DNA of 64,000 bases from Lanius collurio (Eukaryota > Chordata > Aves > Passeriformes > Laniidae), in NCBI GenBank assembly GCA_020086605.1, contig JACBWW010000017.1, positions 3,974,352 to 4,038,351 on the forward strand, given 5' to 3'. The notes beneath the pieces are model-generated. The model was not told the DNA's origin. It worked only from the letters and a program-made list of their open reading frames with translations, and searched no databases. Both the position numbers and the translations under genes were made by a program. Of this stretch, positions 49,570 through 59,926 are shown in pieces (within the stretch, counting starts at the first letter, position 1; each line of letters opens with the position of its first letter).

Positions 49570-49963
49570 AGCCGCACACACGCCCCCCGCCCTGGCCATG
49601 CCCGGCCGCCGCCCCGGGCTCGGGCGGTCCCGCCGAGCCGAGCCCACCCCGCAGACCAGTTGCAGAAAAAGGGAGGGTGGGGGGCAATAAATAAAAGAGA
49701 GGGGAGCTGTTGTAGGCGGAGGGGCGATTGCCCCCTCCGCTGACCGTGCCCGGCTCACCGCTCTCCTGGGGGCTTACACACGCTTTTTACAACAGGAACC
49801 GGGGAGGGTGTGGGGAGAGGAGCCGCCTCTCCGGCGTTAACTGTTCACCGGCTGAGCCGACGCGGCCCCGGCCAGGCCACGGCTGGTGCAGGAGGGTGGG
49901 GAATAGCACGGCGCTGCCGCGGGGAGCGGGGGATGCTCAGCGCGTTACCATGGCTGCGCCCCA

Positions 49964-50063
49964 GACCCACAGCCCCCCGGACCAGCAGCCCCCGCACCCA
50001 CCGACCCCCGGACCCGCAGGCCCCCTGACCCACAGACCCTCGGACCCACAGACCCCCGGACCC
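49964..50063. repeat. GC-rich 16-bp minisatellite, ~6 imperfect units
   Basis: Units like GACCCACAGACCCCCG start at 49964, 49980, 49996 (15 bp), 50011, 50027 and 50043. The copies at 50027 and 50043 differ by one base; the others are more diverged. It lies inside the CpG island, upstream of the proposed minus-strand exon. Confidence 0.85.
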
Positions 50064-50300
50064 TCCCGCTCTCAGCCCGCAGGGTGTGCGGGGCGCTGCC
50101 GGGGGATGGGGCTCTTCCAGGGACTTGTCCCACGGCCAGGGTTCGGGATCCGAGGCGACCCCCTCCGCACGGCGCAGGAACGGGCAGGGGGATGCCAGAG
50201 CTCAGCTCCCACACGGGAAAAGGCAAAGCCAAGGGCATTGCCCGCACCGGGCTGCAGCTGAGCCCGGCCGTGGCCTCTGTGCAATTCCAGAGGTGCCCAC

Positions 50301-52044
50301 ACTTGTGAGAGGTTTCCCGTCGCTGTCACTGCAGTCCCTCAGCCTCGCTGCCCCACAGGTGGCTGGAGCAGCCGCTGGAAGATGGTGCTATCCTGCTGCC
50401 CTTGTGAGAATGTGGTCCCTCCTCGCCTTGGTGCAGCTTTCCAGGGACAGAGCCTTGCCATCATCCCAAGGGTTTACACCTCAGCTTGCACACAGAAAAA
50501 AAATCCTGGTGGAGTGTGGTGTCTTTTGTCTCTCCCTGATGCACCAGAAGTAATTACATGTCTGGAGAATTGGGTGTCCATCGATTTCACTTGGCAGACT
50601 AAGCCATGTTGCTGATTTGTACCCCAGGACAGGTGATTCTGCTGCTTTACATGTTGCTCACTCAAAACGAGAGAAGAAACTGAGAAGTGATTTGCTTAAT
50701 ATCTGAGAAGGGAAACCAAGAAGAAAAAGCAGGAGCTCTTCTTGTCATCCAAGGTTTAACCAAGCCAATGGCTGAACCAAAAGCTCTCTTTCCTTTTCTT
50801 TGGTTTATTTTTCTCCAGTGAGGGAACTTCAGAGGTGTCCATGCATCCTTTTTTTATGCCCATCTGTATCACTTTGAGTTCTGGTCCTTCACAGTTTGCA
50901 GCATCTTCACTTCCTAGGCAATGGGTGTTCAGTAGAAATAGGACACAACCTGTGCAATCCCATAGTGTTGTTCACACTCTAGTTTTCTCTAAGCCACCCA
51001 GCTGTTCAAAGATATTTAAATACAAAGTTTCACCCAAGACGATAAGCATCTCAGAACTGATGGCAATTGGAGAAGTGAGACTCCAATACCCTTGTGGGAC
51101 ATGCCAATGGCAGGTGATGCTGGTACCTTTGAAGATAACCTGTGGGAACTTTTGTTTCACAAAAATGCCACCATTCACTTGAATATCTCGATTACTCTCT
51201 CCCTTGCCGTTATTTGGGCATTGCTTATACTTTATACAAGGTGCATTTTGAGCAGGAAGTTCTTCATTATGTTCCTCAGAATCTGGTCTCAGTTTCTTTA
51301 CATCGATTTTGATGTTTTATCAGGCAGTTCCTATTCCATCTCAGTTTTTACCCTTAGATGTTTTAATTATGCACAAATGCAAAACATACTTGTACTTCAT
51401 TGTTAGCAGCTCCATTTGCCTCCTGCATGACTTCATACACCAATAGAAATCCTTACCATACATTGAACTCTGGCAGTAATCTGGTTTTGGATATTTTTAC
51501 CTCAGCTTTGTCATAATGCAGTTGCAGTGTTTATCTCTTATTTTTATTTCATATTTAATTTATGCACTATTGGCATAAAAGTAGCAATTATCTTGATTAA
51601 AACAGCTTTGTTTAAAGTTGAGATTACTGGCAAAATGCTTCGTTTCACCACTGACAGTATCCAGGGCTTTTTCTTTTATTAAACGCCGACCAGGGTCCTT
51701 TTGGCTGGAATTTGTATATCACTGTGTTTCCACTTCTGCCATTGAAATCCGACCCTATAATCCAGAGACTTCCAGAAACAGCAAACAAAAGTATTTTGCA
51801 GTGTTGTGCAAAATGACACCAATGATGTTGTGGCAAAACTGCCAAACACAATATGAGAGAGAATTCTCGTTTCCAGATTTAAATTCTTATTTTCTGACTC
51901 ACTTGACACTTTAAGAAAAGATGTAGTGAATGGTTTATCTCTGGAAAGTTTTATGACCAGAGTCCACCCTTGGAAGTTCCCAAAGCTGAGTGGATAAAGC
52001 CCTGGTTCCCCTGGCCTCCGAGCAGGAGGCTGTCAGAGCTCACC
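50301..52044. other. Non-coding 5' flank beyond the CpG island
   Basis: GC content falls back to the background. No recognisable gene or interspersed repeat. It holds the first copy (50597-50644) of a 48-bp near-identical sequence pair described under 52343-52391. Confidence 0.55.
50597..50644 (+). repeat. 48-bp dispersed direct repeat, copy 1
   Basis: It reads AGACTAAGCCATGTTGCTGA, then TTTGTACCCCAGG and ACAGGTGATTCTGCTGC. It differs from copy 2 at 52343-52391 at about three positions. The flanks of the two copies are unrelated. Confidence 0.85.
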
Positions 52045-52110
52045 CTGCTCTGAGCAGGAGGTTGGGCTCGATGCCTCCTGAGGCCTCTTTCAGCTTACAT
52101 CACCCTGTGC
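52045..52110 (+). mobile_element. CR1 LINE 3'-end fragment, plus orientation
   Basis: CTGCTCTGAGCAGGAGGTTG, GGCTCGATGCCTCCTGAGG and CCTCTTTCAGCTTACATCAC match the CR1 end variant that reads like CTGAGCAGGAGGTTGGACTAG followed by a CCTTCCAACCT block. The terminal octamer repeat is decayed. It is about 66 bp. Confidence 0.85.
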
Positions 52111-54057
52111 CCCCAAGGATCACAGCAGTCCAGACAGTGACCCTGTTTGATACAGATGAAAATGTCCCTTGAAAAAATGACATGCTCTGTTGCTTCCTAA
52201 GATGATTCCAAAACTTCATCCCTTGTGTTCCCAAAGACTTCAGGCTCTGCTGATCATGACCTTGGCTGGTGATTTTCACTCCTGAACCACTTTTACTTGG
52301 CTGATGGAAAAGCTTAGACTTGGTTTCAGATCTAGAAGTGTGAGACTAAGCCATGCTGCTGATTTGTACCCCAGGCCAGGTGATTGTGCTGCAGTCAATG
52401 ACACTGTGCTTCAGATTTGGGACATTTAAGGCAGCTACAAGTGATACAACCACATTACTCCCTCAAGTGCATTAACCTGACTGGACTCTCTGTCATCCAC
52501 CATTCAGACATCTTTTGAGATTTTCTTATTGATGGATGTTGGCCATGTCATTTTAATGGAAATTCACTAGAGCTGCAACAAATGCTCTCACTGAACACGG
52601 AATCAAGTTTTTTATTATTAGGAAGTGGAATGGTAAATGCAGACAGATGACCTAAAATTTCTTCCACATTTTTGTAGGGAACATTTTTTTTTTTTTACTT
52701 GCTTTGAATGATGTGTAAGGACAGACAATCACCCTGGGACCCAATAAAGTTGTGTGATTTAAGTAGCTAAAAAGCCTCTGTATTTAAGACCAGAGATCTA
52801 GCCCAGGAAACCTCAATAAAACATGAAAATATTCCTTCATCATATCAGGCTTCTTCTCAGAGAAAAAATGTGAAAATTCATTACTTTTGCATTCCTTGGT
52901 TTAGTCTCAGTGCACCTACTTTATCAGTACAGTTACTTTTGATATAAATGTTGGAAGGTTTGGCCCAGACTCAGCTGCATCTTAACAGCAAGGTCTGAAA
53001 TGAAACCCCTTCTGTAAAAGAAAGGAGTTTTTTTGCAATCAGTCCATTTGTGCATAACAGGAGGAAAACAGGAGGAAAACCCTGGGAAATTAGAAAGTTT
53101 TCATTTTAAATCTGATCTAGATATAGCCTCTGTAACTCAGGTACTACGACAAAACCAACATGGCATCTTCATCCACCAACCTTTTTATAGGCCATTTTGA
53201 GAAAATGTGCTTTTCTCACATCTCTCAAAGAATGAGAGATAGGAAAAAAAAATAATAAAGCCTCATGGATATTCTATTCTTTGTGGGTTTCAGTACTCTG
53301 GGGCTGACTTTATCTGTGAAGGAACACAGGCTACAATGCTTACATCCTATTCACAATACTTTATTTAAAGCCGTGTTGATAAGAGAGTGGGAGAATATTT
53401 TATCAAATAAAATCCATTCAATGTATTTGATGCTGGCTCTCCTCACTCTCCAAACAAGCCTAGGATCAGTCCTTCTGAATAGAAGGAAAAAATTAATTTC
53501 ACACAGTATTAGCTGGCTGCAGAGCACAGACACTAATTTTTTCAATATTTTGAAAGAAAAATCTTTTAAGGATGTAAGACCAGAGACAAATACAACAGTT
53601 GTTGTAGTTAAGAGTCAGTTCTAAGAGCATTAGGATTTCAATTCCTCGCCTTAATTTGAGGTTACTTTTTATTGTCTCCAATAAAAGTATTTGTGTTTTC
53701 AAAATGCAACAAATGGCTTTTTCTTCTCAGTCAGACCTTTTGTGAGGATCCTTCTTCTACCTCTCAGCTTGATGCCACAAACCTATGCTCAGACTTCTCT
53801 GCAGCCTAGTTTCGAGACTGTGTTCTCTAAGATTGAGCTAAGCCATAGTACTCTTTTGCTCTGAATTCGTGTCATCCTCTGCATCCCACCAGGCCCAGGT
53901 CCCCAGCACATTGTTTTGTCATGTGAGTCACCTCCTCTTCCCTTCACTGAGCCAGTCTGAGCTGAGCATCAGGGGAGGCTGATTTGCACTTTCTGTCAAG
54001 GATCCACAAAAGCTGGTGCTTTCCTCTAGAAGTGCTGAAGGGGAACCCAACCCAAAT
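52111..54057. other. Non-coding flank region
   Basis: AT-rich, with no recognisable gene. It contains copy 2 of the 48-bp pair and a short AGGAGGAAAAC tandem duplication near 53060. The 119-codon frame at 53265-53624 shows no family resemblance. Confidence 0.55.
52343..52391 (+). repeat. 48-bp dispersed direct repeat, copy 2
   Basis: Near-identical to 50597-50644, in the same orientation and about 1.75 kb away. Similarity starts abruptly at AGACTAAG and ends at TGCTGC. Confidence 0.85.
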
Positions 54058-54595
54058 GCTTGAGATCAGAAGATCATTCAGACTGGAAAGACCTCAGGAG
54101 GTGTCTAACTCAACCTTCTGCTGAAGCAGTGTCTGCTCTGACACCAGACCACGTTGCCCAGAGCTTTGCCATGCCTCGAAACCCCGCAGGAGCTGGAATT
54201 GCACAGCCTCACTAGGCAACCTGTTCTAAAAGCTGACTCATCTCACAGGGATAAAGGTTTTCCTTACAGGCAGTCTGAACTTTTCTTGTTTCACCTTGTG
54301 CCTGTTCTCATCCTTCTGCCACATCTCACTGTGAAGAGCTTGGTTCCATCCCCTTGATAACCTCCCCAAAAGTAGGCAAGCTGCTGCCAGGTCCCCCCAA
54401 ACCCTTCTCTTCTCCAGGCTGAACCAGCCCACCTCCCCCAGCCTCTCTGCAAGGGTTAAATGCTCCAGTCCCTGACCATCCTAGTGGCTTTCTGCTGAAC
54501 TTGTTCCAATTTCTATCAGTCATGTAGTGAGGCCCCAAAGCTGAACCACAGATGTGGTTTAGTGAGTGCCAAGAAAAGGAGATAACAGCTGAGGC
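54058..54595 (-). mobile_element. CR1 LINE 3' fragment, minus orientation, ~540 bp
   Basis: Reversed CR1 blocks: ATCATTCAGACTGGAAAGAC, TCTAACTCAACCTTCTGCTG, CAACCTGTTCTAAAAGCTGA, CACAGGGATAAAGGTTTTCC (the reversed 'gaaaacctttatccctgtg' region), ACCCTTCTCTTCTCCAGGCT, GAACCAGCCCACCTCCCCCA, GTGGCTTTCTGCTGAACTTG and CACAGATGTGGTTTAGTGAG. The variable 3' UTR differs from the copies at 13.6 and 28.4 kb, so this is another CR1 subfamily. Frames at 54154-54357, 54238-54432 and 54326-54697 are shadows inside or partly inside it. Confidence 0.95.
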
Positions 54596-54910
54596 AGAGA
54601 ACATCTCTAGTACTTGCTTTGTTATTAAATTATAGTATTCAAGAGGGATGGGATTGGTGAGATCCCAAATGAAATAGTTGAGTGTTACACTGTGCAATCC
54701 TAAATAAGGCAGAAACAGCTTTAGTCATAACAAATATATTCCATAAGAGTATTTAGTAATACAACACTGGAAAACAAAACAACAAACAGACAATTACAAC
54801 AAGAAACCTTTTTTTTCCTTCCCAAGTGGATCAATTTTGAGAATTCCACTGCTACATGTCTCGTCTGAAAAATCTTCACCTCTTATATCCTAAAACTTTG
54901 CCCAAGAATT

Positions 54911-54950
54911 TACAGCTTCTAGTCTTGTCTTACAGCTTCTAATCTTGTCT
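54911..54950. repeat. 20-bp tandem duplication
   Basis: TACAGCTTCTAGTCTTGTCT is followed at once by a copy that differs in one base (A for G at position 12). Confidence 0.95.
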
Positions 54951-56102
54951 TCTAAGGAAGTCTTGACTTGTCTGCCAGAGGAGAAATTGGAGAGAAAAAT
55001 AAAGTAAATACACTGCTAAATAAATTTAAAATTTACTTCTGAAGATCACTAATTCTTCAGGAGATTAGAATAATGACAGAGCAGCTGCTGTTAAAAAGTT
55101 AATATTTGCTAGCTCTTACTGCGTGAAGGTGCTTAAGCCATCTTTGTTAACATAACTGGGAGGGTCTGAAAAAAGGAAATTATGTTATCTCAGGCAGCAT
55201 CCTCTGTTTCCTGATGAAAAAGTGAATGTAAAAGAAACCTCTGGATTTTAGAATTATGTATATATTGATTAGTTCTTTTTTTAATTCTTAGATTTTGTTG
55301 TGTTACTACCAACCTGTTCTCCATATTATTTTTTGACAGCATATTCATTTACTTCTCATGCCTCCCAGTTTAATGTAGAACTTAAAAACTTCACATGCTC
55401 AGGGAATTTGGAATGGAGCAGCTGAACACTGTTGTTGTTGAGAAAAGACGATATGTTCTTGTTACACCAACAGGAGTGTATTTTCCCAAGGATATAATTG
55501 TACAGTTTATTCCTCATGTACCAATTTCCCAGGGGAAACAGTGGGGAGCTCAACACATCTGATGTCTCCTGACACTGCTGGGACACTAAATACCCATATA
55601 TGTGCTTTGACATTCAGTTCTTAGCAAACGTGGTAAGTTGTTAGATTCATCAGTAATTTGGCTTGAGACACATCACCTCTAGACAGCTCCCTGGAACTCA
55701 GTCAGCTCCCTGGTATCCCTGAGGGAATTATTCACCTGCAAATAGACCATGGGGTCAGTACAGAGATCCCCAGCTTTCATGTAGCCCATGATAAACCCAA
55801 GAGCTTACAGGCTCAGTGGGGCAGTGCCTTTCATTTTGTTTTTCTGTTTCCTCAGCTGGCCCAGGCAGAACCTTTCTGTGCTCTCACAAAAGCAGATTGG
55901 GTGGGGGGGTCTCAGACTCATTTCCACAGCACTAATAATGGGCTGTTTTTTACTTCCTTGGGTAGAAGTACCAAATGTGTTTCATCCATGAGGGCCTGTC
56001 CATACTGACCATGAGGTTTCCTCCTAAGACAAGCAGCAGATAAACTCTCCAGCACAGCCCAAGAATGAAACCATGATGGCAGCTGCAGAAGGGCAAAATC
56101 TC

Positions 56103-56155
56103 GAGGAGTTCTACTAGAAAGATAAACTGGAGGATTTCTACTAGAAGGATAAATT
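56103..56155. repeat. ~26-bp tandem duplication
   Basis: Two adjacent copies centred on TTCTACTAGAAAGATAAA and TTCTACTAGAAGGATAAA, with small differences at their edges. Confidence 0.85.
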
Positions 56156-59100
56156 CTACCCTTAGGCTTCTTGTTTTTTTCACATTTCTGGCTTTTAAAC
56201 TCCATTAATAAAAGCTAAAAATATACAGAGTTCAAATAATTACTTTTCCATGAATGAAATTGAAGTTGCTATGGGATTCAGAGTAGGAGGAAAAGTATTC
56301 AGAATATGATTTCTGTATCATATCTGGGCGTATAAAATTTAAATTCATGGGGATGCTAGGAAAATTTGGGCAGAATCATTAGATTCACTATCAGTAACAG
56401 GAAAATGCTAGTAGGAGGCATTGTGAGACCGTTTTTCAGACAAGTACCACTTTTGATTAATAAGAGCTAAAGTTTTTTTTTCAAAAAATTACAAGTCCTG
56501 CCATAGAATGATGTACTCCTCATTGATCTCTTCTAGCAAGCATCCTCACCCTTAAATGTACTTTGTATTTTCATCTGGACTTCACCAATTCCAGTGCCTA
56601 GCAAAGGATCCCATTGTCTTTGCTAAATTAAGAGTATCTTGTGCCACCAAGCTTCTCCCAGTACAAGTGAAGGCTACAGAGCTTTAAAAACAAATGCATA
56701 AATCCACACAAAAGCCTAACTAGAATATAGAATGCTGAAAGCAACATATGTGCTAAGGTTTTTTTCATTAACACTGGAATGAAAATATAGACAGTCTTGT
56801 AGTAAACATTTGAAAGTTTGTTATGCAACAGATTTTATCCCCTGAAAAAAGTTTAATTTTATTTCAATACCATTCTGACAGTTATATTTTTTAATCACAA
56901 TTATGTTGAGAATGCAAAAAGCATCAAAATCTCCTTCACTGAAGTGTTCACTCCTGACAGTGATTCCAGCCAAGTTGGAAAGATACCAAAACCACAAGTG
57001 CTGGAACCAAGAAGAATCTCACATATTGCCAAGAAAATGCCAAGCACTGAGAGCCAAGCAAGCTCATCCCATTGAAATCAACACAAGTCCTGCCACTGAA
57101 GCCACAGCTGCAGCCAGGGTGTAGCCATAAATTTTCCTTCAACACCACCATGAGTCAAGCTCTATTGGTATAAAATAGCACAGTTCCCACTTAAGCCAAG
57201 CAGAAAACCCACAAATGAACCTTCTGTTTAGCACAAGCTCCAGTGATGGCACACAGCTCAGAAGGCACTCTGCCTTTGGTATATGTTATTTCACTCTTCC
57301 GATGCATTAGTCCTGCAGATAACTTATTTTGTGAATATCAATGAATTTCTATTTAATTTGTAAAGCTGGATAGGGTCTTTTAGGTAGATAATTTAATGCT
57401 TGCCAACTTCCATTAATTTTTAACTAGGCTTTCTAGCCTGGAAGACATACTGAAACATTCTCATTTCAGATCAGGTGGGTCCATCTTTTGATTAAAGAGC
57501 CAATTTTTTTCTTTCATTGTGATATGGATGATTAAATTTCTCTGCTAATTATCTGTATCACCTCAGAACACTCTGTGCCTGGCATAAAATATTTCAACAA
57601 AATAAGACTACTTTTAATTGCATTACTCCTTTTCTTAATGATTAGAGGTTGATATAAGCCTGTCAATTCACTTTGAGTTCTTCTCCACCTTGAGGGCAAA
57701 GATTCTTGCTGTTGGATGATATTCCTACAACACCAGCAGATATTTTTTTCTCTACTTTGTAGTGGGATTTCAGTGGAATTTTAGTACATTAGGTGGCCAA
57801 GCATTGCTATATGGGCATTATAACACACAGTTAATTCTTCTAAGATGTTTTTAGTAAGTTAATTTTTTAATTATTTGAGGCCAGGTACCTAAGTTTCTTT
57901 ACTTTTGAAGAAACTGATATCATGCCTACAAGTAATCTGTGCTGTCTATTGGTGTGAATCAATTGCTAAGATGGAGTTTTAGAGTTCTCCAAAGTCAAGG
58001 ATTTAGTTAACCCTTTGTAAGAATCATTTAATTTTTATTATTTGACTTTATGAAAGCATGAACTGTCTACAGTAGGGCCTACACTTTAGCCCATTTATAA
58101 AAGGTTGGAGCAGAGAGGGCCCTGACATCTACCCAATAATATAAAATATTACAGTAGAATTGTTGTTTTTCCAGTGTTAGTGAGATGGGTACAGACCAAG
58201 GGTTTGTCTCTGAATGCCTAATATATTTAGGAAGAATAGTCAAGAATTTAACTACTTTTGATGGTTTTCAGCTCTAAATCCATGTATATAGAGTGCAAAT
58301 GATAATTTACATCAACATTTTGCTTTCAGTTAAAGACAGTGCTTCCTAATACGGAATCAAAAGGAACTTTGGAAAAGTTATTATTTATTTTTCTAGGCTT
58401 TAGTTCAGGTTACCAGCCTCGTTGTAGAAGAGATAGAGTTTAAAGCTGCTTTGGACTTTATTTTGGGGAAACCTCTATTTTACCTGGAATCATAAATTAA
58501 TACATCTTCTCAATATCTTTCTAATGCACCCTATTGTGTCTAGTTTAGACACAGTCATTTAAAGGTGGGGAAGCAGGTAAGGAAGGAAAATGGTTTTCAT
58601 TGGAGCAAATGCCTCGGGAGCAGCAAAGCAAAAGCTCTAGAAGTCCCATCAAAAAGAATAAGAGTTGTGCCATCCTTCACTTATAAAGACACATAGATAT
58701 AAATGGGGTTTCAGGAAATTCAGTTATTATGGGGAGCTGAGTGGAATCTCTGTAGACTCTCAGTTAACTGAGGCAGATCCAGCATGTCCAAGTAGATGAA
58801 TAAAAACATTGTTTTGCTCCTATACAGGGATGCAGAGAGCAGCTTAGTGGGATACTCTACTGAAAGGTATGAGAAAAAACACCCCTGACTTTGGGGTCCC
58901 TCCCTCTCTCTCTGTGGAGTGACTGTCCAGGCAGCTCACCTGGCTCCTGAGTGACCACCCTGCATAGAAGGAGAACCAAAACTTGAGCCATTTATCTGCA
59001 GAACAGCACTTTGTGCCTGGAGTCTGGGGAGAAGATGGCATCTGCTGTGTCCTGGTCACTGGGTTGCCATTACAGCTCCTTTGCTCCAATTGCAGTCTTT

Positions 59101-59886
59101 TGGGAGCCACCATCTCCAGCAAACACATTTTGTGGCTGATCCTAAAATCAAGAGATTTTAAAGATGTGTTTCCCAGAGCAGCACTGACTGAGGGATCCTG
59201 GCCAGGTCTGCTGGCAGGAGGAGACTTTGAGCTGCAGTTTTGGCTGACAAGAGAAGGCCGTGGCCATGATGAAATGCAGGGTGCTTGTCTGGAATTCAGC
59301 GTGGAGCCTCTCTGTGATTTCGGTGGGCCTTCATTATCTATTTTGTTTTCTATTTCAGTCTTAGTTTTCTCTTTTTTTTTTTTTCTGAGTGAAGAATAGA
59401 GTTTAGTGGTTGGTTTGGCAAGAGGCTATGTACATATAATTTTTTGCATAACAAAATATAATTAGAAAGTAAATATAACTTAACTCTATTACTGTGCTGA
59501 ACAATAAAATGACCACAACACAGGCTACTCTGGATCTCTGATAATTCATCACCCAAATTACACACCACATCTCCATTACACTGCCCTTTTCCACAAAATT
59601 CATCTTGCCTTGTTGTGGCTGGAAAACAAAACCAATTTATTTAACGCCAATACAAATGAAGCAACAAAATTCAGTGTTTGGAATACAACAAGAGGAAACA
59701 TTTTGAAGATTATAATCTGCTCTTGCAGATAAGAATATATTTTTATGCTGAATTTTTAAAGGAAAGATTATTCTTCATGAGTGATTTTGTTTTGAAATGC
59801 AGCTGTTTTACATCATGGGAGTTCGTAAGATATTGACATTTTCTATAGGACTGATCTTCACTTTCAACTACTGGATTTTTTTACCA

Positions 59887-59926
59887 GGTGTATTATGCAC
59901 ATCATGGGTGTATTTTGCACATCATG
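59887..59926. repeat. 20-bp tandem duplication
   Basis: GGTGTATTATGCACATCATG is followed by GGTGTATTTTGCACATCATG, one mismatch, and then a partial third start (GGTATG). Confidence 0.95.

Larger units (their letters stand above)
49198..49760 (-). other. Probable 5' leader of the minus-strand transcript
   Basis: If the exon at 49147-49197 is real, this is its upstream leader. Seen on the minus strand: an ATG at 49599 starting a 29-codon frame that ends at 49510 (a possible uORF), a long T/C tract (reverse of the A-rich 49405-49440), and a donor-like GCG|GTGAGC near 49758. The T/C tract could serve as a polypyrimidine tract, so an upstream non-coding exon spliced to the coding exon is possible. 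No start site can be fixed from sequence. Confidence 0.35.
48470..50300. promoter_or_regulatory. CpG island / promoter region
   Basis: A ~1.8 kb block, sharply GC- and CpG-rich in an AT-rich surround, is the only one of its size in the window. It has many GC-box (SP1-type) cores, such as the GGGGCGGGG at ~49550 and CCGCCCC clusters, and no TATA box that I can place. CpGs are retained rather than decayed, as expected of an unmethylated germline promoter. The candidate first coding exon (49147-49197, minus) and its leader lie within it. This suggests a TATA-less minus-strand promoter with a start site somewhere between ~49.3 and ~50.1 kb. Transcription in the other direction cannot be excluded. 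Large open frames inside the island (for example 48748-49245 plus, 49728-50261 plus) are typical of GC-rich DNA that has few stops. Confidence 0.85.

Noticed and set aside
58983..59399. 138-codon plus-strand frame ending in a run of F
   Set aside because: The hydrophobic C-terminus is produced by a T-tract; no family match.
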